NCBI RefSeq assembly: GCF_012295525.1
Contig: NZ_CP051167.1
Span: 2,170,001 to 2,234,000 of the forward strand
Source of the DNA: Oxynema aestuarii AP17
Lineage (GTDB): Bacteria; Cyanobacteriota; Cyanobacteriia; Cyanobacteriales; Laspinemataceae
DNA: 64,000 nt
Reading direction: 5' to 3'
Every line of letters begins with the position of its first letter. The stretch's first letter is position 1. This document shows, piece after piece, positions 26,180 through 35,412 of this stretch. The notes under the pieces were generated by a model that was given only the letters and a program-made list of their open reading frames with translations, did no database searches and was not told the origin of the DNA. The translations under genes were made by a program, and so were the position numbers.

Positions 26180-26620
26180 TTATGATGGTTGGCGATCGCC
26201 ATGGCCGATCGCGTCGTCGGCTAAGCGCACGGTGTCTTCGTCCCCGAGAAATTCTCCGTTCTGCACTTCGATCAAGACCAGGGGAATGACGCCGGGATTT
26301 TCCACCCGATGCGCGGTACACGGCGGGACGTAAGTAGACTGATTTTGAATCACGAGGGATTCGTCGTCGCCGCAAATCACTTTGGCGGTTCCGGACACCA
26401 CGATCCAATGTTCGCTGCGGTGGTAGTGAATTTGGGTCATGATCCGGTGACCGGGTTTAATTTCCAAGCGACTGATGCGATAGCGCTGTCCGGTTTCTAA
26501 AACGGTGACCGTTCCCCAGTAGCGTTCTTGGGTTTCGGAAGTTTCCGGATAGCGGGCCGCTTCTTTTTCTTCTTGGGGGGTTTGGGTGGCGTTTTGGGTT
26601 GGGGTGGTGGTTTCGCTCAT
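26180..26620 (-). CDS. cupin-type mannose-6-phosphate isomerase
   Basis: This is a 146-residue single-cupin protein when started at the ATG at 26620, which has GAGGT upstream; the frame is open further to 26725 without a ribosome-binding site. The metal-binding cupin motifs are GHRIMTQIHYHRSEHWIVVSGTAKV and STYVPPCTAHRVENPGVIPLVLIEVQNGEFLGDEDTVR. It matches the type II mannose-6-phosphate isomerase domain that forms the C-terminal half of bifunctional ManC proteins. The guanylyltransferase half is a separate gene 149 bp upstream, so together the two genes replace one fused enzyme and supply GDP-mannose for polysaccharide or glycan synthesis. Confidence 0.9.
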   Translation of the reverse strand: MSETTTPTQNATQTPQEEKEAARYPETSETQERYWGTVTVLETGQRYRISRLEIKPGHRIMTQIHYHRSEHWIVVSGTAKVICGDDESLVIQNQSTYVPPCTAHRVENPGVIPLVLIEVQNGEFLGDEDTVRLADDAIGHGDRQPS

Positions 26621-26769
26621 GGTTTGACCTCTAAATTTACTCGGTAAGATCGGGAGAGAGTCGCGCACGGGTGGGGCGATCGCCGCATTGAGGATCGGGG
26701 CCGATCGCGAGTCACTTTCCACCATAGCGCAGTTGGCTCGACGCGCCGATCGCGTCGGAACCGTTGTCG

Positions 26770-27834
26770 TTATAATTCCGATTGGTATTCCGGTCGTTCT
26801 TTCAAGCTTTGGAGAACTTTTTTGATGTCTTGAGTGCGCTCTTTTTTAACAATTAGGGTGACGTTCCCATCGCGAACGACGACCACATCTTCCAAACCGA
26901 TGGTAACGATCGCCTCTTCCGGGTTGCTGGCGTAGAAAATGCTCCCTTTCGTATCGAGTCCGAGATGACGGGCGACTTCCACGTTGGGACAGTCGTCATC
27001 TTTGAGCAGCCGTTCGAGGGCGTTCCAGTCCCCGAGGTCGTCCCAGCCGAAATCGGCGGGCAGGACGTAAGTGAGATGGGTTTTTTCCATCAAAGCGTAG
27101 TCGATGCTCTTTTTCGGTAAATCCGCATAAGCGGCGACCCCGCGTTCGGCGATCGGATCGAGGATTTCCGGGGCGTAGGCGCGTAATTCGTCGATGACGA
27201 CTCCGGCCCGAAAAATGAACATGCCGCTATTCCAGGTGTACTTTCCCGTTTCGATAAAGGTTTCGGCGGTCTCGCGGTCGGGTTTTTCCGTAAAGCGGTT
27301 GACCCGATAGGCGCTGATTCCAGCATAGGTTCCGGCGCCTTGTCCCTGTTCGATGTAACCGTAACCGGAAGAAGGATAGGTCGGTTCGATCCCGAGGGTG
27401 ACGATCGCCCTTTGGCTGTTCGCCAGTTGGCTCGCCGCTTCTAAGGTATTTTTGAACCCCTCGCGATCGCCGATCCAATGATCTGCCGGGAAAAAGCCGA
27501 TGAGGGCATCATCCCCGTGGCGTTTGGCAATTTCTAAGGTGGTCCAGGCAACCGCAGGCGCAGTATCCCGTCCTTGGGGTTCGGCGAGCAGGTTTTCCGG
27601 GGGTAACTCGGGCAGTTGTTCGCGCACGCCGTCGCTCAATTCGGCACTGGTAATGACCCACAAGCCTTGCCATCCTCCGGCAACGTCGAGCAGTCGGTCA
27701 GCTGTCGCTTGTAATAGGCTTTTACCCGTGCGATCGAGGCAGAGAAACTGTTTGGGTCGCGCCCGACGGCTGAGCGGCCAAAATCGTTCGCCTTTTCCAC
27801 CAGCTAAAATAACGGGGATCATAGATGATTTCAT
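26770..27834 (-). CDS. manC: mannose-1-phosphate guanylyltransferase
   Basis: This 354-residue nucleotidyltransferase makes GDP-mannose from mannose 1-phosphate and GTP. The signature IPVILAGGKGERFWPLSRRARPKQFL lies at the N-terminus, with the substrate-binding GYGYIEQGQG and FTEKPDRETAETFIETGKYTWNSGMFIFRA further on. The length fits the single-domain GMP type without the isomerase domain, which is encoded by the next gene (26180-26620). Starts at ATG 27834 or ATG 27822 are both possible. GDP-mannose feeds exopolysaccharide, O-antigen-like and fucose-containing glycans in cyanobacteria. It is divergent from an LCP-family gene, itself a glycopolymer-attachment enzyme, so the region may serve cell-surface glycans. 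Confidence 0.94.
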   Translation of the reverse strand: MKSSMIPVILAGGKGERFWPLSRRARPKQFLCLDRTGKSLLQATADRLLDVAGGWQGLWVITSAELSDGVREQLPELPPENLLAEPQGRDTAPAVAWTTLEIAKRHGDDALIGFFPADHWIGDREGFKNTLEAASQLANSQRAIVTLGIEPTYPSSGYGYIEQGQGAGTYAGISAYRVNRFTEKPDRETAETFIETGKYTWNSGMFIFRAGVVIDELRAYAPEILDPIAERGVAAYADLPKKSIDYALMEKTHLTYVLPADFGWDDLGDWNALERLLKDDDCPNVEVARHLGLDTKGSIFYASNPEEAIVTIGLEDVVVVRDGNVTLIVKKERTQDIKKVLQSLKERPEYQSEL

Positions 27835-28182
27835 TGCTCCATTGAGACGACTCGATCGCGATCGAGGCTTCGCGATCGCCGGGAGAATTGAGTTGTTACA
27901 AACTTTGACAATTCAATTCTCCGATTCCTCTTTATTTTTCTGTCAAATGATGATAGCATGTGACTCAAAAATAAGAGATACTTTTTTATGAATTTAGAGT
28001 AAAGTTTTCAATTGAAAAATAGTATTTTGAGGTTCAAACTTGAGTCCCTATAAAACTAGCGATAATTAATTTTTCAAAAAATATTAAAAAATCCCCCTGC
28101 TTTTTTCCAGAAATGTTGTTAACACGAACTTAACCCTCGGTCATCTCCAAATCCATCTCAAAATACCTCTCAAAATCTTTGC
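27835..28182. promoter_or_regulatory. divergent promoter region between manC and the LCP gene
   Basis: This is 348 bp without a gene. The middle (about 27940-28110) is AT-rich with stretches such as TATAAAACTAGCGATAATTA. Promoters for both genes are expected here. I see no repeat or RNA gene. Confidence 0.4.
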
Positions 28183-28188
28183 GTGAAA

Positions 28189-29622
28189 ATGTTTGAAGCG
28201 CTAGACCTATATGACAAAGTACCCAAATCGGGGAAAAAATCACCGAAACGACCCGATCGCCCTCCGAGGCGATCGCGCAAATCCCGCAAATCGATACCGA
28301 TGCCCCCAGAACCGTTGAGCGTCAAACTGGCGCGGTTGGTGTTTTGGAGCTTTACCTTCTTATTGATGACGACCGTCGCCGCCACCGTCGGCGGGGTTCT
28401 AGCGCTGATCGATCCGAAAAATGCCCTGACTCCCCAACAACTGCAAGCCCGACAAGCTGCCGAAAAATTGAAGGCGATCGCCCCCAATCGCGATTCGATG
28501 GGCTTTCCCCGCTTCGAGTTAGCCCGACCGATGACCCTGTTGGTGATGGGCGTCGATCCCCCCCTCGACGCTCCTGACGACCCCGAAGCCGTCTTTTCCG
28601 GACGCAGCGACACCTTACTCCTGGTTCGGCTCGATCCCGACCGCGAAAGCATCAGTTTACTGTCCGTTCCCCGGGATACCCGGGTCCGGTTGGGCGATCG
28701 CGGCTACGCCAAAATTAACGAAGCGAACTACCTCGGCGGAATTCCCCTCACCTCCGAGGCGATCTCCGACCTACTCGATGTCGAGATCGACCGCTACATC
28801 CGCATCGGAACTGGAGCCTTTCGCGAACTCGTGGATCTGCTCGGTGGCGTCGAGGTCTTCGTTCCCTACCCGATGTCCTACACCGATCGCACCCAACAAC
28901 TCAAAATCGAACTCAAACCCGGCTGGCAGACCCTCAACGGACGACAATCCGAACATTTCGCCCGCTTTCGTAACGACGCTTACGGCGATATCGGACGCAT
29001 TCAACGCCAACACTTACTCGTCGAAGCCCTACAGACGCGGCTGAGCGATCCGAGTGTTTTACCTCAAGTGTCTAAAGTTGTGCGAGTCATGCAGAAGTAT
29101 ATCAATACCAACTTGAGTCTGGAAGAACTGCTCGCCGCCGTCAAAATGGGATTGGGGCGATCGCCGGAAAGCTTGCAAATGGTGATGCTTCCCGGAAAAA
29201 TCAGCGACGGACACGACAGCGATCGCAGTTATTGGATCGTCGATCGCCAAGGGCGCGATCGGGTCATGGCTCAATATTTCGGCAACGGCGACGAAACCGA
29301 GGGGCGATCGCAACCCGACCAACGCGCCCTAAAACGCCTCGATATCGCCGTTCAAAACGCCTCCGGCAACCCCCAAATCGCCCGCAAACTCTTGCACGAG
29401 TTACAAAGACAAGGATTTAAAAACGTCTACGCGATCGAAGATTGGCCCGATCGCCAACCCCACAGCCAAATCATCGTCCAGAAAGGTGATTTAGAAAGTG
29501 CAAAAACCCTTCAAACCCTCTTAAAATTCCCCCGTCTAGAAACCAGTTCCACAGGCTACCTCGACTCCGATTTAACCCTTCGTATTGGCGAAGATGTAGA
29601 GAGGGGGGATTTTAGATTTTAG
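28189..29622 (+). CDS. LytR-CpsA-Psr (LCP) family phosphotransferase
   Basis: This is a 477-residue protein; a GTG two codons earlier (28183) is an alternative start. A basic, proline-rich cytoplasmic tail (1-45) precedes one membrane helix (LVFWSFTFLLMTTVAATVGGVLALI). The extracytoplasmic LCP domain carries the conserved SGRSDTLLLVRLDPDRESISLLSVPRDTRV, KINEANYLGG and FARFRNDAYGDIGRIQRQHLLVEAL, with Arg and Asp residues that bind the pyrophosphate of prenyl-linked glycans. The C-terminus (ISGNPQIARKLLHELQRQGFKNVY region) is a LytR_C domain. LCP enzymes attach glycopolymers to peptidoglycan. Divergent from manC. TTTTAGA-type heptamers follow the stop. Confidence 0.93.
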   Translation: MFEALDLYDKVPKSGKKSPKRPDRPPRRSRKSRKSIPMPPEPLSVKLARLVFWSFTFLLMTTVAATVGGVLALIDPKNALTPQQLQARQAAEKLKAIAPNRDSMGFPRFELARPMTLLVMGVDPPLDAPDDPEAVFSGRSDTLLLVRLDPDRESISLLSVPRDTRVRLGDRGYAKINEANYLGGIPLTSEAISDLLDVEIDRYIRIGTGAFRELVDLLGGVEVFVPYPMSYTDRTQQLKIELKPGWQTLNGRQSEHFARFRNDAYGDIGRIQRQHLLVEALQTRLSDPSVLPQVSKVVRVMQKYINTNLSLEELLAAVKMGLGRSPESLQMVMLPGKISDGHDSDRSYWIVDRQGRDRVMAQYFGNGDETEGRSQPDQRALKRLDIAVQNASGNPQIARKLLHELQRQGFKNVYAIEDWPDRQPHSQIIVQKGDLESAKTLQTLLKFPRLETSSTGYLDSDLTLRIGEDVERGDFRF

Positions 29623-29642
29623 ATTTTAGATTTTGGATTTTA
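29608..29642. repeat. imperfect heptamer array (ATTTTAG)n
   Basis: Five or so ATTTTAG units, one changed to ATTTTGG, overlap the end of the LCP gene and run past its stop. It is the same heptamer as at 10104-10132. Confidence 0.8.
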
Positions 29643-29685
29643 GCGCGATCCAGCATGTCTCAATCAGTTGAATCTGAGCTCCAGC

Positions 29686-29772
29686 TTGTAAAGTCGCTAA
29701 AACCCCGTAGGGAAACAGCATTGCCGTGTCCCTAAAACCCATAAACTTTACAACCGATCGAGCATCGCTATA
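29686..29772. repeat. small repeat element with GTAGGGAAAC palindrome
   Basis: The segment TTGTAAAGTCGCTAAAA, a TAGGGAAAC-A-GCATTGCCGTGTCCCTA hairpin and AAACTTTACAA matches the core of the element at 36201-36316, with an end in GCTATATAG similar to IS630 ends. It is probably a relative or remnant of the same family. Confidence 0.7.
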
Positions 29773-29843
29773 TAGGAGACGGCTTGGGAATTTGGGGAGC
29801 CTTAGTAAAGGCGGGCAAGATGCCCGCCCCACAAAATCCCTGC

Positions 29844-30068
29844 CTAATTCAGCTCGAACCCATCGACCTGCAACACCGGACCGATCGCCGCCAACGTCAT
29901 CACATCATCGCGGATGCGACCGTTAACCTTGACCTTTTGACCCGGTTTCAACAAGTCCGAGGGAGCGCCTTCGTAAATTTCGTAAGTTTGACCGTCATCG
30001 GCGACCAACGCCCAGGCGCCCGTACCCATTTCGCGACGTTCGATCGTTCCGGTTAGCGATACACTCAT
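29844..30068 (-). CDS. small OB-fold-like protein (DUF5818-like)
   Basis: This is a 74-residue protein. The ATG at 30068 overlaps the TGA of the upstream subtilase gene by four bases (ATGA), and a GGAGAGGAGA ribosome-binding site lies inside the upstream gene, so translational coupling is likely. The pattern LTGTIERREMGTGAWALVADDGQTYEIYE...LLKPGQKVKVNGRIRDDVMTLAAIGPVLQVDGFEL is five beta strands, typical of a small OB-like barrel. Proteins with this pattern bind small molecules or act as modules attached to other proteins. Its pairing with a membrane subtilase suggests a partner or regulator, but no function is known. Confidence 0.8.
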   Translation of the reverse strand: MSVSLTGTIERREMGTGAWALVADDGQTYEIYEGAPSDLLKPGQKVKVNGRIRDDVMTLAAIGPVLQVDGFELN

Positions 30069-31864
30069 GCGAATTTCTCCTCTCCTTTTAGCGCCAGACG
30101 GGCCAAGCCAAAGCACAAGAATGCATTGACCAACAAGAACGCCCGGGCGCCCAAACCACTGCCGAGCCACAGTAACATCGGACCCGGGACGAGAACCGCA
30201 CTAATCGCGAGACAGCTTGCCACGCCGAGGGTCGTACCGATCGCGAAATTCTTCCACTGCGGGTGACCCAACAGTAGCACGATTAAAATCCCCGGAATCA
30301 GCACGCTCGCAAAAATCGGGTTTAACGCACTACTCCCTTGAATCGCCGTTCCTAATTCCGGCAGCGAACTGCCCATGACCCGCATCGGCCATTGGGGCAA
30401 ATCGAAGATATAGAAACCGCGCAGGACGAACAAGCCGGAACTGCCGAAAATCAGGCCGCTTGCCATACTCCAAGTCCAGCCGAACGGGAAATAGGTTTTC
30501 AGCAACCATGCCAGCAAGTAAGACCCGACCATCATCAGCAGTTTCGGGACTAAAGTGTAAACGCCGCCATCGATCCAGAAACCGGGATTGAGATAGCCAT
30601 TATCGCGCAACCACCGGAAGAAGTCGCGGAAGTCGATTTTCCCGTGCATTGCCAGTTGTACTGCATTCGCCGCATCGAGTTGACCCGCGCCAAAGTGGTT
30701 GAGGGGGTCGTCTTTAATTACTCGCGCCGATTGTTTGAGGATTTCGGCCACTTCGTCCGGGTTTTCGACGCCGGAGGCTTTGACTAAAGCGGCGACCCCG
30801 GCGACGTGGGGGGCGGCCATGCTGGTGCCTTGGAAGGCTTTAAAAACGCTGGTGGGACGGCGGGTATCCGGATCGATCGCGATCGTATTTTGGAGGATGC
30901 CGCCGGATTCGCCCTTGCTGGTATCCCCACCGGGAGCGGAGATATCGACCCCCGCGCCAAAGTTAGAATAGGGAGCTTTTTGTCCGGTGGAGTCGATCGC
31001 CGCCACGCCGATGACGTGGGTGTACCGGGCCGGATAAGAGGCGGAATTGCGATTTTCGTTCCCGGCGGCGGCCACGACGACCACGCCTTTTTCGTGGGCG
31101 TAGGCGATCGCCTCTTTCATCGCTTGACTTTCGCCCGCGCCGCCGAGACTCATATTAATGACATCGGCGCCGTTGTTGGCGGCGAATTTAATCGCTTCGG
31201 CAATATCGCCGATGTTGCCGCCTCCGCCTGCAGAGAGGACTTTGAGGGGCATGATTTTAGCTTCGTAAGCGATTCCGGCGACCCCGTAATTGTTATTGGT
31301 CGTTTGGGCGATCGTTCCGGCGACGTGGGTACCGTGTCCGTTGTCGTCGTCGGCGAGTTCGCGATCGTTGACAAAGTCGTAGCCTTTGACAAATTGGGTG
31401 TCTTTGAGGTCGGGAACTTTAGAAACTCCCGTATCGATCGCGGCAACCGTAATCCCGTTGCCTTTGGTATTTTCCCAGGCTTTTTCGAGGTTGATACTGC
31501 GGAAATTCCACTGTTGACCGTAGAGCGGATCGTTAGGAATGGTGAGAGCTTTGTACTGATAATCCGGCTCGATATACTCGGTGTACTTCGAGAGTTCGGA
31601 TTTTTTGAGGGTTTTCAGCAGTTGGCGATCGCCCTCGACAATATAAAAGTTGTCCTCCCGGGAAAATTCGCTGTTGAGGCGGGCTTTGACCCCGTAGCGA
31701 TCGCCGAGTTGGTCGAGTTGTCGTTCGACTTGTCCGGCGGCGAGATCTTCGCGAAAATCCAAGACAATTGCATCGAACGTGCCTTGGTTTGCCAGACCTT
31801 TGAAGTTGAACAACGCCCAACTCAGCCCTACTAAAAATAAGGCGAGTAAGAATATTTTTTTCAT
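30065..31864 (-). CDS. membrane-attached subtilisin-like serine protease (S8)
   Basis: This is a 599-residue protease. A hydrophobic N-terminal segment (2-20) serves as signal or anchor. An inhibitor-like propeptide of about 80 residues follows, and the catalytic domain starts near 110. The triad is D144 (AAIDTGV), H177 (GHGTHVAG) and S348 (GTSMAAPHVAG), with the oxyanion Asn in AAAGNEN at about 270. After residue 430 come four or five hydrophobic helices, so the C-terminus is embedded in the membrane, which is unusual for secreted subtilases. It should cleave proteins on the periplasmic side. It is co-transcribed with a small OB-fold-like protein whose start overlaps its stop. Confidence 0.94.
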   Translation of the reverse strand: MKKIFLLALFLVGLSWALFNFKGLANQGTFDAIVLDFREDLAAGQVERQLDQLGDRYGVKARLNSEFSREDNFYIVEGDRQLLKTLKKSELSKYTEYIEPDYQYKALTIPNDPLYGQQWNFRSINLEKAWENTKGNGITVAAIDTGVSKVPDLKDTQFVKGYDFVNDRELADDDNGHGTHVAGTIAQTTNNNYGVAGIAYEAKIMPLKVLSAGGGGNIGDIAEAIKFAANNGADVINMSLGGAGESQAMKEAIAYAHEKGVVVVAAAGNENRNSASYPARYTHVIGVAAIDSTGQKAPYSNFGAGVDISAPGGDTSKGESGGILQNTIAIDPDTRRPTSVFKAFQGTSMAAPHVAGVAALVKASGVENPDEVAEILKQSARVIKDDPLNHFGAGQLDAANAVQLAMHGKIDFRDFFRWLRDNGYLNPGFWIDGGVYTLVPKLLMMVGSYLLAWLLKTYFPFGWTWSMASGLIFGSSGLFVLRGFYIFDLPQWPMRVMGSSLPELGTAIQGSSALNPIFASVLIPGILIVLLLGHPQWKNFAIGTTLGVASCLAISAVLVPGPMLLWLGSGLGARAFLLVNAFLCFGLARLALKGEEKFA

Positions 31865-32196
31865 ATTCGATTAACCTTAGCGCTGGTTATTTCACCACCA
31901 TAACTCAACCCAGCTCCAATCCGTCGGGACGATTTCGGCAGGGTCAGTGGCGATCGCGGGTCTGCCCCTGTGGGTTAGAATGATTTCCCGAACCGATGGC
32001 AGCGCGATCGCCCGGTTTTGAGCCTTAGCTCCCCCTGGGGGGTCGGCAACGACGGCAATTTGACGCGATCGCCACTTTGACGCCCTGGTCGATTTCCCTT
32101 GCCGTTGCTGTCCCTCGTCCTCTCGCTCCCCCGCTCCCACACCTCGGCCAACCACTCACTCGACCGACATTGTTGCTCGAACCGCAAACCATCCTT
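31865..32196. other. divergent intergenic region
   Basis: This is 332 bp between the subtilase and the RDD-family gene. Frames here are artefacts of GC-rich sequence and HIP1 sites. It should hold both promoters; none is clear by eye. Confidence 0.4.
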
Positions 32197-33159
32197 ATGA
32201 CCTCTCGCCGCTCTCAATCATTTTTGGACAACCTTTTACGTCGTATCCTCGCTGGTTTAATCGATTATTTACTCTTAATTTCAATCTGTTGGTTTGGCTT
32301 AGGTCTTCAATTTAATATCGGGCTGACTGGGTTATTTGCGGACAGTCAAGTGGTCACCATAAACGAACCTCGAAACCTGTTCGTGATTTACCTAATTCTG
32401 GTCGCTTATTTCTCCCTGGGGGAATCCTTCCTCGGCCTTACCCTCGGAAAGTTTATCTTTCAGGCCGAAGTCGTGACGGTACGGGGACATCGTCCCAGTT
32501 TGGTGCAAGCTGCCCTTCGCAATCTATTCAAACCCTTTGATTTGTTGTTATTGCTCTCGCCAATTTTGCTCTCGCCGAAGTATCAAACCCTCGGCGATCG
32601 CTTTGCCAAAACCCTCGTCATTAAAAGGAACGCGGCGGTTCCGACAATTCCGAGTAACAAATATTCCCTCAGTCCGCAAAAAATTGTCGGTTGGATTCTC
32701 TTAGCCGTCGCGATCGTCAATTTGACGATTTGGTTTTATTTTGCCAGCAATTATTTTCCCGAAACCAAAGCCACGGCGAGGGCGACCAATACTTATTTCA
32801 TGAGATTGGAAAAAGGATTTGAAATCGACAACTTAGAATCGGCCTACACCACCTCATCGAGCCGCTTACAAGCCGAAGAAACTTTAGAAAGCTTTCAACA
32901 GCGCTTGTTAGGCAATCCGGGATTGCAGTTTTTATTAGAGAATCGAAAAGATATCAACTTTTATCGCTGGGAATTTAAAGAGGACATGGCGATGTTATTC
33001 GGTGAGATTGATAAGGAGTTTAAAATTACCGTCGTTCTCGATCGCGAAAATCAACAGTGGAAATTTCTCTCGGGAAGCGTCGAACCGATCGAAAACCCGC
33101 AAGATTTATGGAACAAACCCAATGAAATCCCAGCAGGAGAGCAGGAAAGCGTCGATTAA
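32197..33159 (+). CDS. RDD-family membrane protein
   Basis: This is a 320-residue protein started at ATG 32197. Residues 1-150 form the RDD domain: RRILAGLIDYLLLISICWF supplies the Arg and first Asp, a second and third hydrophobic segment follow (FVIYLILVAYFSLGESFLG; LFKPFDLLLLLSPILLS), and LGDRFAKT the second Asp. A further helix (IVGWILLAVAIVNLTIWFYF) leads to an extracytoplasmic domain of about 120 residues (ATNTYFMRLEKGFEIDNLESAYTTS...) that looks like a DUF4864/NTF2-type module. RDD proteins are often transporters or membrane-stress proteins. The exact role is unknown. Confidence 0.85.
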   Translation: MTSRRSQSFLDNLLRRILAGLIDYLLLISICWFGLGLQFNIGLTGLFADSQVVTINEPRNLFVIYLILVAYFSLGESFLGLTLGKFIFQAEVVTVRGHRPSLVQAALRNLFKPFDLLLLLSPILLSPKYQTLGDRFAKTLVIKRNAAVPTIPSNKYSLSPQKIVGWILLAVAIVNLTIWFYFASNYFPETKATARATNTYFMRLEKGFEIDNLESAYTTSSSRLQAEETLESFQQRLLGNPGLQFLLENRKDINFYRWEFKEDMAMLFGEIDKEFKITVVLDRENQQWKFLSGSVEPIENPQDLWNKPNEIPAGEQESVD

Positions 33160-33189
33160 CTCCATTGACCTCACTGGGCATTCGATCGC

Positions 33190-33963
33190 CTAATCCGATG
33201 CGACCAAAGCCCGCGCCAATTCGCAAAAGCCCCACCCTTCCGGTTGTCCGGTCACGTAAGCGGGTTGGTGGGTCAGGCGAGTGGTGTAGTCGAGGACGTT
33301 CGCCACGCCGACGGAGAGCTGAAAATAGTGCGGGTCGAACAAACTTTCGTCATTGGGACTGTCCCCGACAGTAACGACGCAATCCGGGGAATGGTCGGGA
33401 AAATAGCGCGACAGAACCGAGAGTAAACCTTTAGCTTTATCTTGACCGAGGGGGCGGATGTGGCACTGCACGGAACTATAGGTAAAATCCCACCCCAATT
33501 CACGACAGCGCAGTTTAAGTGAGTGTAACGCTCGGGTGGTCAATCCTTGCACGTCAAAGGTCCAATCCGTGAGGCGAAAGGGGTTGTCCGACGATTCGCA
33601 AAGGTCGGGAAACTGCCGTTGAAGTTCGGCGAAGACGGCGGCGAGCTGTTGGCGGTGACTGGGGAGATCTACAATAGGGGTTAATAAGGTGGATTCGCCA
33701 TTGGCCGCATAAAAAATACCGCCATTTTCGGCGATCGCCCCTGCAATCGGCAGTAACTGACTCAACCCATTGACCCAACCCGCCGACCGTCCGGTAACGA
33801 TCAGTGTAGCGATCGCGCGATCTCTTAATGCTTCTAAAACTTCGAGCAATTCCCCACTCAGTTGACCGTTGCAGGTGAGGGTTCCGTCCATATCGGTAGC
33901 GACCAAACGCACGGATTGCAAACGAGATTGGGCGATCGCCTCGGATAAGGGCAAACAAGACAT
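33190..33963 (-). CDS. HAD-superfamily sugar-phosphatase-like hydrolase
   Basis: This 257-residue enzyme of the Cof/SPP type has motif I VATDMDGTLT with both Asp residues, motif II LIVTGR, motif III with Lys in the QDKAKGLLSVLSRYF region and motif IV VVTVGDSPNDESLFD. The C2-type cap lies between motifs II and III. Members remove phosphate from sugar phosphates such as sucrose-6-phosphate or mannosylglycerate phosphate; the substrate here cannot be read from the sequence. The gene is convergent with the RDD gene and stands alone. The length is normal for the family. Confidence 0.9.
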   Translation of the reverse strand: MSCLPLSEAIAQSRLQSVRLVATDMDGTLTCNGQLSGELLEVLEALRDRAIATLIVTGRSAGWVNGLSQLLPIAGAIAENGGIFYAANGESTLLTPIVDLPSHRQQLAAVFAELQRQFPDLCESSDNPFRLTDWTFDVQGLTTRALHSLKLRCRELGWDFTYSSVQCHIRPLGQDKAKGLLSVLSRYFPDHSPDCVVTVGDSPNDESLFDPHYFQLSVGVANVLDYTTRLTHQPAYVTGQPEGWGFCELARALVASD

Positions 33964-34497
33964 TATTGATTTTAAAGATTTTGTATGTACGGGTCAGGGC
34001 ATGACCGACTGACAGACTTCGATTTTAAACTAAAGTCAGGTTTCGCTAAAGGTGGGAGTCAAATTTTCAAGAGCCAATACTTGCAAATTTATTGAAAAAT
34101 AGCGAACCGAGTATCAGTTTTGGGCGAGTCTACTCCCCGGCTTTATGCTTGGAGGATGGCAACCATTGCCGCTCCTTTTTTGAAATCGGGGGATCCGCCT
34201 CCGGCGTCGGGTTGCGATCGCGCGACAGGCGCCGACCCGGCGAGTCCTCCAGAACTCGAACGGATGGTCACGGTCGTTGTCGTACTTCTACCGCTAGGTC
34301 ATCGGTACGAATTGCCCTCGGGCGATCGGCTTCCAGGGGTTATAGTGCTTAAGAGGAGGAGGGAGGCATCGACCATGAAAAATTGAGTCTTGCGGGGCAA
34401 ATTCCCCCATCACCTTTGAGGGATGCACCGAAACTGCCCGTCGGATCGGGGGCATTCTAAAAGTGAAACTCCAGCGTGCTTGTATGAAGGAGAACTA
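33964..34497. other. gene-free stretch before a membrane-protein gene
   Basis: This is 534 bp. Frames at 34092-34352 and 34120-34386 overlap each other and lack any protein-like pattern. AAGAGGAGGAGGG followed by a very short frame (ATG 34375) is seen but looks accidental. A promoter for 34498 is expected here. Confidence 0.45.
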
Positions 34498-35391
34498 ATG
34501 ACAAACTCTCATATCCTCGTTCCATCGACTTTGGCACAGACTCCCACTCCGAATCAGCCCGCCGAGGCCAACCTCTCTTCAGATAAGATCTGGATGGGGG
34601 TTTCGGGAGTATTGTTGCTCTTACTCATTGGTTTTGCGGTTTTTTCTAAACTTAGCATCGACAAGCTCAATAAAAAGATCAAGTTCGATGATTTTAAAAA
34701 TCGCGAACTCCAGAAAAAACTGAAAATGGCCCTCGCCACCATTACCAAAATGGAGAAGAACCCCGATTTGATTCACTCTCGGGAGTTCAACTTAGATTAT
34801 CTGCGAATGCGGATGGAAGAAGAAAATTTCCACTTTGCCATTGTCAATCAAATTAAGGTCAAAGTTAAGGAAAAAATCTCCGTCGCCTTGCGTCCGAATG
34901 CCGAAAACCGAGGCACGGGTCGGCAAGTAGACGAAGTGTTTGATGTGGAATATCAACTCGGAGAAATTGCCAAAGCAGGCAAACGGGTGTTATTCCGGAT
35001 TCAAATTAAATTGACGAAATTACCGACCCAAGCCACCTCGAAAACGATCAGTCAAATTATCGACTGTTTGGAAACCTACTTGAGCGCCCGCGAAGATCAC
35101 GATACCTGGCAACCGACGATTCAAGGACGAGTGGCTTACATCCACTGGGATCAAAAAGCGAAACCGACGCCCTTACTCGTTCTCGAACAGTCCAACGAAG
35201 GGGTAAATGTGACGTTCCGTACCAACACCCGACGGGGAGCGGCGAAAGCGGCGGCAGCAGGGGAAATGACCTCGATTGGCAAACCTCCGATGACCGGAAA
35301 TACTTCGATGTCCGGGCGCACCGCCAATGGCAGGGGGGCAGGCGGTGGCAATACCCGCATCCGACGATCGCGCTCGACGGGACGCCGTTAA
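34498..35391 (+). CDS. membrane-anchored protein of unknown function with basic, Gly-rich tail
   Basis: This is a 297-residue protein from ATG 34498, which has GAAGGAGAA upstream. One hydrophobic helix lies at about 32-52 (WMGVSGVLLLLLIGFAVFS), followed by a basic, probably coiled-coil segment (SIDKLNKKIKFDDFKNRELQKKLKMALATITKMEKN) and a soluble domain to about 245. The tail is rich in Gly, Arg and Ser (GRGAGGGNTRIRRSRSTGRR). I do not recognise the family; it looks like a cyanobacterial conserved protein. The basic tail could bind nucleic acid or acidic lipids. It is convergent with the devA gene. Confidence 0.75.
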   Translation: MTNSHILVPSTLAQTPTPNQPAEANLSSDKIWMGVSGVLLLLLIGFAVFSKLSIDKLNKKIKFDDFKNRELQKKLKMALATITKMEKNPDLIHSREFNLDYLRMRMEEENFHFAIVNQIKVKVKEKISVALRPNAENRGTGRQVDEVFDVEYQLGEIAKAGKRVLFRIQIKLTKLPTQATSKTISQIIDCLETYLSAREDHDTWQPTIQGRVAYIHWDQKAKPTPLLVLEQSNEGVNVTFRTNTRRGAAKAAAAGEMTSIGKPPMTGNTSMSGRTANGRGAGGGNTRIRRSRSTGRR

Positions 35392-35412
35392 AGATGGCTG
35401 ACACTCGCCAAT

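Noticed and set aside
30806-31834. 342-residue open frame on the plus strand opposite the subtilase
   Set aside because: Shadow frame of a GC-rich real gene; it follows the protease codons and shows no domain.
34092-34386. Two overlapping frames upstream of 34498
   Set aside because: They are mutually exclusive, Arg/Pro/Ser-rich and without ribosome-binding site or domain.
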